NCBI GenBank assembly: GCA_024681515.1
Contig: JAILAR010000172.1
Location: 1-39,991 of the forward strand
Direction: 5' to 3'
Length of the DNA: 39,991 nucleotides
Source of the DNA: Eubacterium sp.
GTDB lineage: Bacteria; Bacillota; Clostridia; Lachnospirales; Lachnospiraceae
In this document: one piece after another, positions 9,980-16,312 of the stretch
Numbering within the stretch: the stretch's first letter is position 1
How the letters are laid out: the number at the start of each line of letters is the position of its first letter
Translations under genes and position numbers: made by a program
The notes under the pieces: model-generated
The model's database searches: none
The model's input: the letters and a program-made list of their open reading frames with translations, nothing else
Told to the model about the DNA's origin: nothing

Positions 9980-10016
9980 GAACGCCGAAATCCCCGCTTC
10001 AGGGATTCCGGCGTTC
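9980..10016 (-). terminator. Terminator hairpin downstream of tRNA-Ser
   Basis: Arms at 9980-9994 and 10002-10016 pair nearly perfectly (GAACGCCG and AATCCC segments with one A/C mismatch, 7-nt loop). On the minus strand the stem lies a few bases after the tRNA 3' end and is followed by TTCCCTTCTC, only moderately U-rich. Confidence 0.65.
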
Positions 10017-10023
10017 TTTGGTG

Positions 10024-10111
10024 CGGAGACGGAGGGATTCGAACCCTCGTGCCGGTTGCCCGGCAAACTGATTTCGAGTCAGCCCCGTTATGACCACTTC
10101 GATACGTCTCC
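10024..10111 (-). tRNA. tRNA-Ser(CGA)
   Basis: An 88-nt type II tRNA. The acceptor arms GGAGACG/CGTCTCC pair fully (10105-10111 with 10025-10031). The anticodon stem GCTGA/TCAGT closes the loop CTCGAAA, giving anticodon CGA, which reads UCG codons. A long variable arm (GCCGGGCAACCGGC-like) and T-loop GGGTTCGAATCCC complete the serine tRNA form. The 3' CCA is not encoded. Confidence 0.96.
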
Positions 10112-10179
10112 ATATAAGCGTCGGATTTCCGACGCTGAATCAGTTTATCAGATTTTGGACTTCACTTCAAGAAGATTTT

Positions 10180-10443
10180 TCAATACTTTACGTTCTTTGC
10201 CAGCGGAAGTTCCAGAAGTTCCGGATTCTCCATCAGTTTCTTCAGCAGCTTCATGGTCTTCCCATAGTAATACCCATCGGCGATCCGTTCATCGATGGTA
10301 AGACTCAGTTCCATCTCCTTCCGAAGCGTCATATACGCTTCATTGTCGCAGCGTTTCGGAACCATGAGCGGCATAATATAATGCATGGAATCGATATTCC
10401 GGATCACTCTTCCGTCTCTTCTGTCCCCAAATCTTCTTCTCAT
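10180..10443 (-). CDS. Miniature 2-oxo acid dehydrogenase E2-like protein lacking the catalytic core
   Basis: An 87-aa protein. Its first about 37 residues (MRRRFGDRRDGRVIRNID, then a PLMVPKRCDNEAYM segment) match, from memory, the N-terminus of a 270-300 aa Clostridia family related to the E2/chloramphenicol-acetyltransferase fold. Its last about 48 residues (LTIDERIADGYYYGKT, then NPELLELPL) match that family's C-terminus. The roughly 190 residues normally between, which form most of the acyltransferase fold, are absent with no frame break. The start at 10443 is chosen over 10455 because GGGGTG is a ribosome binding site for it and would overlap the longer start. It is either an internally deleted relic still in frame, or a short stand-alone member. 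Catalysis is unlikely. Confidence 0.6.
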   Translation of the reverse strand: MRRRFGDRRDGRVIRNIDSMHYIMPLMVPKRCDNEAYMTLRKEMELSLTIDERIADGYYYGKTMKLLKKLMENPELLELPLAKNVKY

Positions 10444-10467
10444 TTTACACCCCATTATATGATGATA

Positions 10468-10523
10468 GGGTCAAAAGGTCCAAGCGATGCGCCTCAGCGG
10501 TCGCTTGAAACCTTAATTGACCC
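10468..10523. other. Long imperfect hairpin between plsC-like gene and mini-E2 gene
   Basis: Nested inverted repeats occur here: GGGTCAA/TTGACCC (10468-10474 with 10517-10523), AAGGT/ACCTT (475-479 with 510-514) and AAGCGA/TCGCTT (482-487 with 501-506). Together they can form a stem of about 18 bp with small bulges. On the minus strand it lies 26 nt after the acyltransferase stop and 25 nt before the mini-E2 start. It has no proper U-tract, so it is a structured leader, a weak terminator or a dispersed repeat; I cannot decide. Confidence 0.45.
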
Positions 10524-10548
10524 GCAAAACACTCACGTCCACCGGTGA

Positions 10549-11403
10549 TCATCCCCGTCTTCCCAGCTTCCAGTCATCTGCCGGATGTTCTGTAAGGAAC
10601 TCTTCCATCACCCGGAACGCCCGCTCCGAGAGCTCGCCGGTCTTCTCGGCTTTCACAATCTCCGGCGGGATGGTCCCCAGAATATCCAGATGGATATGGA
10701 TCGGCCGGAACGTAAATGCTCTTCGGAAGATATGATCAGAGTTCCGGATCGCCGACATCACGATCTGACAGCCCGCATCCTTTGCGATTTTGAAGGCACC
10801 GCTCCGGAACGGAAGCAGCGGATCATGACTCTTATTCTCCCAGCCTTCCGGATAGATTCCGTAGTTCGCATAGCCGCTTTTTATATTCTCCGCCGCCTTC
10901 TTGATGGATTTGATGGCACTCTTCGGATTCTCACGATCCAGCGGCAGGCAGCCCACTGCTGCGATATACCGTCCCACAAACGGGATCTTCAGATTCTCCT
11001 GCTTGGAAATAAATGCGATATCATATTTTTTCAGATAGATCAGTCCCACCAGCGGATCGAAGATACTCCGATGGTTGCTCACCAGCAGATACGGTTCGCT
11101 TTCCGGCATGTGTTCGAGTCCATGCAGATGAACCCGGATATGCAGTGTCTTCATAAACATCAGTGTCGTCTCAAAGCCCATAAACCGATAGAATCCGTGA
11201 ATACTCTTCGGCAGGTTGTTCACATTGATGGTAAGGCTGACAACCGCGAAAACCAGAACCTGAAGTACGAAGAGCGCCAGATAGATCAGTAAGGCATAGA
11301 GCAGGAAGAGTCCTGCGCCGGCAAAAAAATTCTGCACATCCGACCTGTAAACGATCCATCCGCTCCCCAGAAGACCGATTCCAAGATAAATATAGAAAAA
11401 CAT
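10549..11403 (-). CDS. 1-acyl-sn-glycerol-3-phosphate acyltransferase family protein (PlsC-like)
   Basis: A 284-aa membrane-associated acyltransferase, probably converting lysophosphatidate to phosphatidate in phospholipid synthesis at the inner leaflet. Two N-terminal hydrophobic segments (about 1-20 and 30-60) precede the catalytic domain. The domain shows motif I NHRSIFDPL (His and Asp of HX4D, about residue 130) and a glycerol-phosphate-binding region near VGCLPLDRE. Motif III appears as YPEGWENKS, a relaxed form of the usual EGTRS. Family members are typically 230-280 aa. The start at 11403 follows AAAAGGGG. It has its own promoter at 11481-11509. Substrate specificity is inferred from the family only. 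Confidence 0.88.
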   Translation of the reverse strand: MFFYIYLGIGLLGSGWIVYRSDVQNFFAGAGLFLLYALLIYLALFVLQVLVFAVVSLTINVNNLPKSIHGFYRFMGFETTLMFMKTLHIRVHLHGLEHMPESEPYLLVSNHRSIFDPLVGLIYLKKYDIAFISKQENLKIPFVGRYIAAVGCLPLDRENPKSAIKSIKKAAENIKSGYANYGIYPEGWENKSHDPLLPFRSGAFKIAKDAGCQIVMSAIRNSDHIFRRAFTFRPIHIHLDILGTIPPEIVKAEKTGELSERAFRVMEEFLTEHPADDWKLGRRG

Positions 11404-11480
11404 AGAACCCCTTTTCCGTTTCCCATACGATAAACAAATAACTGTGATCCCTCGCTTCGCGCAAGGCTATCCCGTGGCTT

Positions 11481-11509
11481 ATTGTATCGCACTCCCCAGG
11501 ATAACTCAA
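11481..11509 (-). promoter_or_regulatory. Sigma-A-type promoter of the plsC-like gene
   Basis: On the minus strand TTGAGT (11509-11504) and TACAAT (11486-11481) are separated by 17 bp. The predicted transcript starts about 70 nt ahead of the ATG at 11403. Confidence 0.6.
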
Positions 11510-11570
11510 CAACGGATTGCAGGATTCAGAGATTTTTCACGGCGCCTCACACCGCCGCGTTGCCATTTCC

Positions 11571-11585
11571 CGGTAGATTCTACCG
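11571..11585 (+). promoter_or_regulatory. Operator-like inverted repeat, copy 1 (upstream of ClpX-like ATPase)
   Basis: CGGTAGATTCTACCG is a perfect palindrome of 7-bp arms about a central T. Its centre lies about 40 bp ahead of the start point predicted from the -10 box at 11606-11611. That is where activators overlapping the -35 region bind, and no good -35 hexamer is present here. A near-identical copy sits at 13052-13066. The binding protein is not identifiable in this window. Confidence 0.65.
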
Positions 11586-11605
11586 CACATCAAAAACCAG
11601 TCGCC

Positions 11606-11611
11606 TATAAT
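11606..11611 (+). promoter_or_regulatory. -10 box of the ClpX-like ATPase unit
   Basis: TATAAT lies 47 bp ahead of the ATG at 11658. At 17-18 bp upstream only CCGCAC or ACCGCA is found, a poor -35. This suggests the promoter depends on a protein bound at the inverted repeat 11571-11585. Confidence 0.55.
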
Positions 11612-11657
11612 AGCTATCGAAGCTAAACAATTTAGCAGAAAGAGAGGTGGCCTGATC

Positions 11658-12662
11658 ATGCCGACAGCGAAAACAACTGTAAAAAAAGAACCTGCGAACT
11701 TCTACGAAGATAACTACATCCCCTACCGAAAATGCGAATCGGGCAGTCGGATCCTGAGGAACCCTTCAGAGATCTACAATTATCTTCTGAAAAAAGTCTA
11801 TAAACAGGATCCCTACTGCCAGGATGCAGCCATGATCCTCTGGAATCACTGCCGAGGTATCACCTCCCGCAATTATGTCTGCGGACCTGCCGGTTCCGGA
11901 AAAACCTATGTCTGGCAGTGCCTGCAGGAAATCTATCCGAAGATCATCATCGTGGACGCATCCACGATCACGGCCGACGGATGGCGCGGTGAAAACAAGG
12001 CTACCACCTTTCTCAGTCAGGTAGACCCCGCCGATCCCGACGTGATCGTCGTCTTCGACGAATTTGACAAGCTGGTATGCCCCCGGTACACCTCCGGAGG
12101 GGACAATGTTTCTGCCGCGATCCAGTCCGAATTCCTGAAACTGATCGAGGGAAAGGCCCTCGAAATCAAAGTTTCAAACACCTCATCCGTACTGATCGAT
12201 ACCTCCCGGATGAGCTTTGTTCTCTGCGGGTCCTTTGCCGAAAAAGCAAGAGAGATTGCCAGAAACAACTCCAAAAAAGGATTTGGGTTCATGAGCGAAA
12301 CGATCGTTCATGAAGCCTTTGAAGACGAACTCGTGCTTGAAGACCTGATCAGTTTCGGTCTGATCCCGGAGATGGCTTCCCGAGCCACTCGTCTGATCAA
12401 CATTCATCCGCTTACCGAAGACGACTACATCCACCTTATCATCGAGCATCCGGGTTCACCGATAAAAAAACTGGAAAAACTGTACGGTCTTCGGATCACC
12501 GTTTCCGAAGAATACGGCCGCCGACTCGCACAAAACGCCTTCCACGCCGGTCTCGGCGTACGAAGCGTCACCGCCGAGCTTCAACGTGCCATTGATGCAG
12601 AGATCTTCCTGGGCTTCCGGGAAAACAATAAGACACCGAAGAAAGAGGTCACCCTCGGGTGA
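11658..12662 (+). CDS. ClpX-like AAA+ ATPase without zinc-binding domain
   Basis: A 334-aa AAA+ protein aligning by eye with the ATPase core of ClpX. Walker A is GPAGSGKT (76-83, Lys82). A DASTITADGWRGE segment (100-112) corresponds to ClpX's DATTLTEAGYVGE, so pore loop 1 reads GWRG instead of GYVG. Walker B is VVFDEFDK (about 131-138). SGGDNVSAAIQ...KLIEG matches the ClpX region after the RKH loop. GFGF (208-211) falls where ClpX has the ClpP-binding IGF loop. FGLIPEMASR carries the probable arginine finger R242, and GVRS the sensor-2 R302. The ClpX N-terminal zinc domain is replaced by about 50 unrelated residues. A GAGGTG ribosome binding site supports the start. It probably unfolds or remodels proteins, with or without ClpP. 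It leads an operon with the next gene. Substrates unknown. Confidence 0.85.
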   Translation: MPTAKTTVKKEPANFYEDNYIPYRKCESGSRILRNPSEIYNYLLKKVYKQDPYCQDAAMILWNHCRGITSRNYVCGPAGSGKTYVWQCLQEIYPKIIIVDASTITADGWRGENKATTFLSQVDPADPDVIVVFDEFDKLVCPRYTSGGDNVSAAIQSEFLKLIEGKALEIKVSNTSSVLIDTSRMSFVLCGSFAEKAREIARNNSKKGFGFMSETIVHEAFEDELVLEDLISFGLIPEMASRATRLINIHPLTEDDYIHLIIEHPGSPIKKLEKLYGLRITVSEEYGRRLAQNAFHAGLGVRSVTAELQRAIDAEIFLGFRENNKTPKKEVTLG

Positions 12663-12682
12663 CAGCAGGAAAGGAGCATGCC

Positions 12683-13039
12683 ATGGAATTAGATTTTGAA
12701 TATACCAGCGACTGCGTTTTAAAGAAACTGGTCCTTGTCCCCGGGAAGGACGAAGACCCGGATACGCTCTACGCTCTTTCCAGGGAACTGTTGGTTGAAA
12801 ATCCCGCGATCCCTTTCACGCGAAAAGCAAAGAGCGGAAAATTTAACGACCTCACCGATGATGATTATACAGAGATTCTGAACCGCACAAAGCTGCTCGG
12901 AAACTATGTTTTCGAAAAAAAGACCAACCTCAACATCTTCCAGCTTGCAGTTTCCCTGTTAAAAATCATCATGGATCCTGAAATGGTGGAGTTGAAGGAC
13001 AAGGCAATGGTTCTGACATCACCCCCTCCAGCCAAATGA
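12683..13039 (+). CDS. Small acidic protein of unknown function, partner of the ClpX-like ATPase
   Basis: A 118-aa protein starting MELDFEYTSDCV. The ATG at 12683 is preferred to the frame-continuous 12659 codon because AAAGGAG lies 6 bases before it and the earlier codon would overlap the ATPase stop. It is soluble with no membrane segment or recognisable domain. The second half (about 60-105) is probably helical and includes ELKDKAMVL. It follows the ATPase by 20 bp, so it is certainly co-transcribed. An adaptor, inhibitor or substrate role for the ATPase is a guess from position and size alone. Confidence 0.7.
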   Translation: MELDFEYTSDCVLKKLVLVPGKDEDPDTLYALSRELLVENPAIPFTRKAKSGKFNDLTDDDYTEILNRTKLLGNYVFEKKTNLNIFQLAVSLLKIIMDPEMVELKDKAMVLTSPPPAK

Positions 13040-13051
13040 CCTTTTCTTATA

Positions 13052-13066
13052 CGGTAGATTTTACCG
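13052..13066 (+). promoter_or_regulatory. Operator-like inverted repeat, copy 2 (upstream of the 328-aa gene)
   Basis: CGGTAGATTTTACCG differs from copy 1 (11571-11585) at a single base, leaving 6 of 7 arm pairs. It lies 7 bp upstream of the -35 box at 13074. Its distance to the -10 box is 10 bp greater than in copy 1, one helical turn, so the same protein could face polymerase from the same side at both promoters. Confidence 0.65.
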
Positions 13067-13073
13067 TCGGTCA

Positions 13074-13102
13074 TTGACACAATCACCGGCCGATTTTATA
13101 AT
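13074..13102 (+). promoter_or_regulatory. Consensus sigma-A promoter of the 328-aa/593-aa unit
   Basis: TTGACA (13074-13079), a 17-bp spacer and TATAAT (13097-13102) match the vegetative consensus at all twelve positions. Transcription would begin near 13109, giving a leader of about 114 nt. A promoter this strong next to an operator-like repeat suggests repression or tight conditional control. Confidence 0.8.
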
Positions 13103-13180
13103 CAAACCGTACTGGCATGTCGCGCTCTGACATTCCATTCACAACCGGTAAACAAAAACGCCTCATAAGCGATCCATACC

Positions 13181-13201
13181 GGTACGCCGTACTGGCGTAC
13201 C
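13181..13201 (+). promoter_or_regulatory. Leader hairpin just ahead of the ribosome binding site
   Basis: GGTACGCC and GGCGTACC pair perfectly over 8 bp with a 5-nt loop. The hairpin ends 9 bases before the GGAAAGGAG ribosome binding site of the gene at 13223. There is no U-tract, so it is not a terminator. CCGTACTGGC occurs both inside it (13187) and near the transcription start (13107). A role in mRNA stability or translation is possible; alternatively it is a second protein-binding palindrome. Confidence 0.45.
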
Positions 13202-13222
13202 TTCCGGAAAGGAGTCATCCAT

Positions 13223-14209
13223 ATGTCAAGGACAAAAAAAGAAGTCCCCTCTGCGGAGCAGATCCACCGTGAACGTTACCGAATGATCGAAATGAACAAT
13301 ATCATCAGCAGTCTGTCCGCAACCTGCTTCGGCAGAGATCAGAGTATCCGTCCCTTTATCGTTACGGAGAAGGGAAAATTCTCCTCACAAAAAGCCCAAA
13401 AGCTGGCAGATGAACTGGTTGAACTGATGAGAGAATGCAACGGAATCCTTCGAGGACTTCAGTTTACCGACGAACAACTGAACCTCATTAGAAGCATAGC
13501 TCTGCTCTCCATCCTGATTCCCGGCACGTACTACGAATATCCGCTCGAAAAAGACCCCGAAGGTAATTTCCCGAAGGAACTCTCCTGGCACATCAGTTTC
13601 GAAGATCTCAACGATTTCTACAAGTGCACATACCCACCCTGCAGCGAGGCAGACTATCCAAACCTCATAAAATACATCACCCCCGCCGATCATGCACTGG
13701 GTATTATAAAATACCTTCAGGAAATCCTGAATATGAAAGAGGATACAAACGGATCCGCAGAAGCGGACGGGACGGACACAGGCATTTATATTCGATACAC
13801 GCACGACTCGAAACATATAGCTGACGAGGACCTTGAGTGGGCCGATTACGAAGAAGACCCTGACTACGATGCGTATCTTTCTGAAATGGCAAAAAAAATG
13901 GAGGAAGAAGAAAAAAACAACCCGGAGCAACAAAATGCCATTGATCAGATGATACAGGAAACCGTGGCTATGGACGAAGCCTATACGAATATCTTTCCCA
14001 TGCAGAAGAAATTTGAAGAGGCTTGCCGCACTTACAGGAACCTGGTCTTCAAATGCTATCCGGAGGATTTCGAAACGATTGCCGAGATGGCTCTCAACCT
14101 CTTTCTGATCCGTCACGACCTGTCTCCCCTTTCAGAGCAGGAGGAGTATTGGAGAGTCCACACGGAATGCGCCGTAGCCAAACGCCGTGTCATTAAAAAT
14201 CGTCCCTGA
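13223..14209 (+). CDS. Cytoplasmic protein of unknown function (328 aa), cassette gene 3
   Basis: I do not recognise this protein. It has no signal peptide or membrane helix. The N-terminal half (about 20-180) looks helical with a small hydrophobic patch (LIRSIALLSILIPGTYY, about 90-107). The middle (about 195-235) is very acidic (ADEDLEWADYEEDPDYDAYLSEM) and runs into a charged helix EMAKKMEEEEKNNPEQQN. The C-terminal part has one Cys-containing helix (ACRTYRNLVFKCYPEDF). A strong AAAGGAG ribosome binding site lies 8 bases before ATG. It is separated from the following gene by 20 bp, so the two form a unit under the promoter at 13074. It shares an operator type with the ClpX-like ATPase unit, which suggests a common pathway. 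Confidence 0.7.
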   Translation: MSRTKKEVPSAEQIHRERYRMIEMNNIISSLSATCFGRDQSIRPFIVTEKGKFSSQKAQKLADELVELMRECNGILRGLQFTDEQLNLIRSIALLSILIPGTYYEYPLEKDPEGNFPKELSWHISFEDLNDFYKCTYPPCSEADYPNLIKYITPADHALGIIKYLQEILNMKEDTNGSAEADGTDTGIYIRYTHDSKHIADEDLEWADYEEDPDYDAYLSEMAKKMEEEEKNNPEQQNAIDQMIQETVAMDEAYTNIFPMQKKFEEACRTYRNLVFKCYPEDFETIAEMALNLFLIRHDLSPLSEQEEYWRVHTECAVAKRRVIKNRP

Positions 14210-14229
14210 GGCAAGATGAGGTATTCACC

Positions 14230-16011
14230 ATGAACAAAAACAGATTGAACACCATCGATGAGATCTACCGAAGAATGTATCTGGAATACTGGTATGCCCT
14301 GGGGTTTACGCAAACTCCATCTGAAAATGGGAAAAAAGGGGGAGTCCCTGACAAGGGTGACTTCAACAAATTCTATCAGAAACTATATCTGAAGCACCTC
14401 TATGAACAGGGTGTCCACGCGACCGCAGCCATGATCCATGATAACAAGGAGGATTATCAACAGTTCCTTCGCTCGTTTCCGGAAGAAGATATGATCCCTG
14501 ACACAGCCGATCCCGAGCAAAGCATCATTTTTCGTTATTTTTTTCAGAAAGACCTCAGCCCCTATGGTGTATGTGAAAAAGACAAAAATGGCAAACGAAA
14601 ATCGGATGGTTCAAAGTATTTCCCGGGATCTGTAAAATCCGAGAAAAAAACAAGGTACCGAAACAAAAAATATGTAGACCCCGTCAAAAAAGCAGAAAAT
14701 GCCCTGAAAAACCAGTATCAGATCTGGGAAAGAACGCCAGACTCAACGTCCGATCCCTCGCTGACACTTAATACGGACGCAGGAAAACAGAAGCCGGATA
14801 AGGCTTTGATGCTGATGACTGCCTATAACCGTTATCATACGCACCGATACGAAACCGCAGGACATTCGAATAAAGAGCCGGAGAAAGAAACCATCCTGTT
14901 CTTCCGTTTTCTCCTGGACTACACGAAAAACATTCCGACGGGATATCTGGAGACCCTTTTCGATTATTCAGCTCACCTGAAACCGCTTTTTTTCGATGAT
15001 CCGGAAATCGGATCTAAACAGACAGTTAAAGACGCTCTGAGTGAACTGATCCGGAAACTCACAGAAAAGCAGGATAAAAAAACCGTAAATCACCTGCAAA
15101 GAATATCTGCAGAAGCCATCCGGCAGTTCGTGGATGATGTCCTCTGTTTATCCCTGCACGAAAAAGTGAAGACCTTCTTTCGGGATCTGGGATTTCCCCT
15201 TCCCGAAAAGAGAAAAAGTACCCCTGTGCCGGAATCGTTTCAGGCGCGAAAAGAGGACCATACGCTGGATCTGCTTCGTTTTTATGCGGACACACAGGAT
15301 ATATCCCTCCATTCCGAAGATGATCCGGTGCAGAAACCGGCAGACTCAGACCTGGCGGATTTTTCCGATGCGGAAGCAGATACACTTCTTGAGATCATGA
15401 ACAATGCCGGAGATGCCGCCAGGTATCTCGGTGCATTTATCCCTTTAAAAACCGACAGTTCCGGCACCATGCTCTGCATTATGGGTTGGGACTATTATTA
15501 CGCATTACATATCCATGATTATAATGAAGTCCTTACAGAAAAAGACCGCATTTGGAAAAAGACACCTCCAAAGCCTTATTCCTTCGGTATCATCGGATTA
15601 GCTTTTGAAACAACGGACAGAAAATATCCTGACCGTCGTTCATGGAACAAAGACACAAGAACATACACAAGCTATCGGGAGCATCACTGCCTGAAGTACC
15701 AGGATTTATCAGCGACCCTTTATGGCGACTATCTGAATTATAAAGATGCACTATGCGAGTTCACCGCCCTCGCAGAAGATTATGAAGGGTTTTGGGAAAT
15801 CATTTTGCAAAACGAAAAACTGCTTGCAAAAGTATCTCCTGAAGTCAAGGCCGGGATTCCTTCATCGTTTTTCCCGCTCTTCGGTCTGAAACCGCTGAGA
15901 GACAGAGACTTCGAAGATGAATACGAAACAAACGTTGCCGGTCTGAAAGCCAGAGAGAAAGCAATCAGTTTGTCAAACACGAAAACCAGAACGACTCTTC
16001 CTCGCAACTGA
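14230..16011 (+). CDS. Large soluble protein of unknown function (593 aa), cassette gene 4
   Basis: I do not recognise this protein. It is hydrophilic and rich in Lys, Asp and Tyr, with no signal peptide or membrane segment. The N-terminal about 120 residues have many aromatic residues (RRMYLEYWYALGF). A basic low-complexity stretch at about 130-160 (EKDKNGKRKSDGSK, KSEKKTRYRNKKY) could bind nucleic acid. The C-terminal half contains a strand-like stretch with MGWDYYYALHIHDYNEVL (about 417-434) and an aromatic-rich segment to about residue 520. Its coding sequence is more A-rich than the flanking housekeeping genes, hinting at acquisition. The ribosome binding site is GAGG. It is the last gene before tRNA-Gly; no terminator is obvious in the 98-bp gap. 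Confidence 0.7.
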   Translation: MNKNRLNTIDEIYRRMYLEYWYALGFTQTPSENGKKGGVPDKGDFNKFYQKLYLKHLYEQGVHATAAMIHDNKEDYQQFLRSFPEEDMIPDTADPEQSIIFRYFFQKDLSPYGVCEKDKNGKRKSDGSKYFPGSVKSEKKTRYRNKKYVDPVKKAENALKNQYQIWERTPDSTSDPSLTLNTDAGKQKPDKALMLMTAYNRYHTHRYETAGHSNKEPEKETILFFRFLLDYTKNIPTGYLETLFDYSAHLKPLFFDDPEIGSKQTVKDALSELIRKLTEKQDKKTVNHLQRISAEAIRQFVDDVLCLSLHEKVKTFFRDLGFPLPEKRKSTPVPESFQARKEDHTLDLLRFYADTQDISLHSEDDPVQKPADSDLADFSDAEADTLLEIMNNAGDAARYLGAFIPLKTDSSGTMLCIMGWDYYYALHIHDYNEVLTEKDRIWKKTPPKPYSFGIIGLAFETTDRKYPDRRSWNKDTRTYTSYREHHCLKYQDLSATLYGDYLNYKDALCEFTALAEDYEGFWEIILQNEKLLAKVSPEVKAGIPSSFFPLFGLKPLRDRDFEDEYETNVAGLKAREKAISLSNTKTRTTLPRN

Positions 16012-16069
16012 AATCGATTCCGAAGGCCGTGAATCGTATCATTGCATGAAAAAACGGCATGAAAAAACA

Positions 16070-16098
16070 GTGGATTTTTCAGTCGAATGTGGTATAAT
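16070..16098 (+). promoter_or_regulatory. Promoter of tRNA-Gly
   Basis: TATAAT at 16093-16098 ends 11 bp before the tRNA 5' end. The -35 candidate at 16070-16075 (GTGGAT, 17-bp spacer) is weak. Confidence 0.5.
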
Positions 16099-16109
16099 AT
16101 GTCTTGCGT

Positions 16110-16180
16110 GCGAATATGGTGTAATGGTAACACGTCTGCTTCCCAAGCAGGCACTGCGGGTTCGATTCCCGTTATTCGCT
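16110..16180 (+). tRNA. tRNA-Gly(CCC)
   Basis: A 71-nt cloverleaf. Acceptor arms GCGAATA/TATTCGC pair fully, with discriminator T. The D-arm contains GGTGTAATGGTAACAC. Anticodon stem TCTGC/GCAGG closes loop TTCCCAA, giving anticodon CCC for GGG codons. The T-arm is GCGGG-TTCGATT-CCCGT. CCA is not encoded. It borders the unrecognised cassette at 11.6-16.0 kb, a common position for acquired DNA. Confidence 0.95.
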
Positions 16181-16204
16181 TCCGTAAGACAGTATACTCT
16201 TAAC

Positions 16205-16248
16205 AAAAACACGTGGACGATGCAGAAATGCACTGTCCACGTGTTTTT
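16205..16248. terminator. Bidirectional terminator between tRNA-Gly and aat
   Basis: AAAAACACGTGGAC at 16205-16218 pairs exactly with 16235-16248, and an inner TGCA-GAAA-TGCA mini-hairpin caps the stem. The A/T-rich ends give U-tracts in both directions, so it serves tRNA-Gly (plus) and the end of the clpS-clpA-aat unit (minus). Confidence 0.85.
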
Positions 16249-16312
16249 GATTCATATGCGTTCACTGAAGATATGATACCGTTTCCTTTGCCAAAAGCGC
16301 TTTTGCCGTCAC

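Noticed and set aside
7772-10093. A 773-codon open frame on the plus strand
   Set aside because: It lies entirely antisense to the beta-propeller HD-GYP gene, whose minus frame has recognisable domains. The plus frame is a codon-bias shadow with no domain and runs into tRNA-Ser.
10454-10459. TATAAT on the minus strand ahead of the mini-E2 gene
   Set aside because: A start point from it would fall about at the ribosome binding site, leaving no leader, and no -35 box is at the right distance. It is probably chance within the GGGG ribosome-binding region.
13181-13201. Hairpin as a transcription terminator between the two cassette units
   Set aside because: It lies downstream of the consensus promoter, has no U-run, and is followed directly by a ribosome binding site.
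16044-16068. Two copies of GCATGAAAAAAC as a possible attachment core beside tRNA-Gly
   Set aside because: The copies are adjacent (13-bp period) and not found at the far side of the cassette, and no integrase gene is present. Simple A-rich slippage is more likely.
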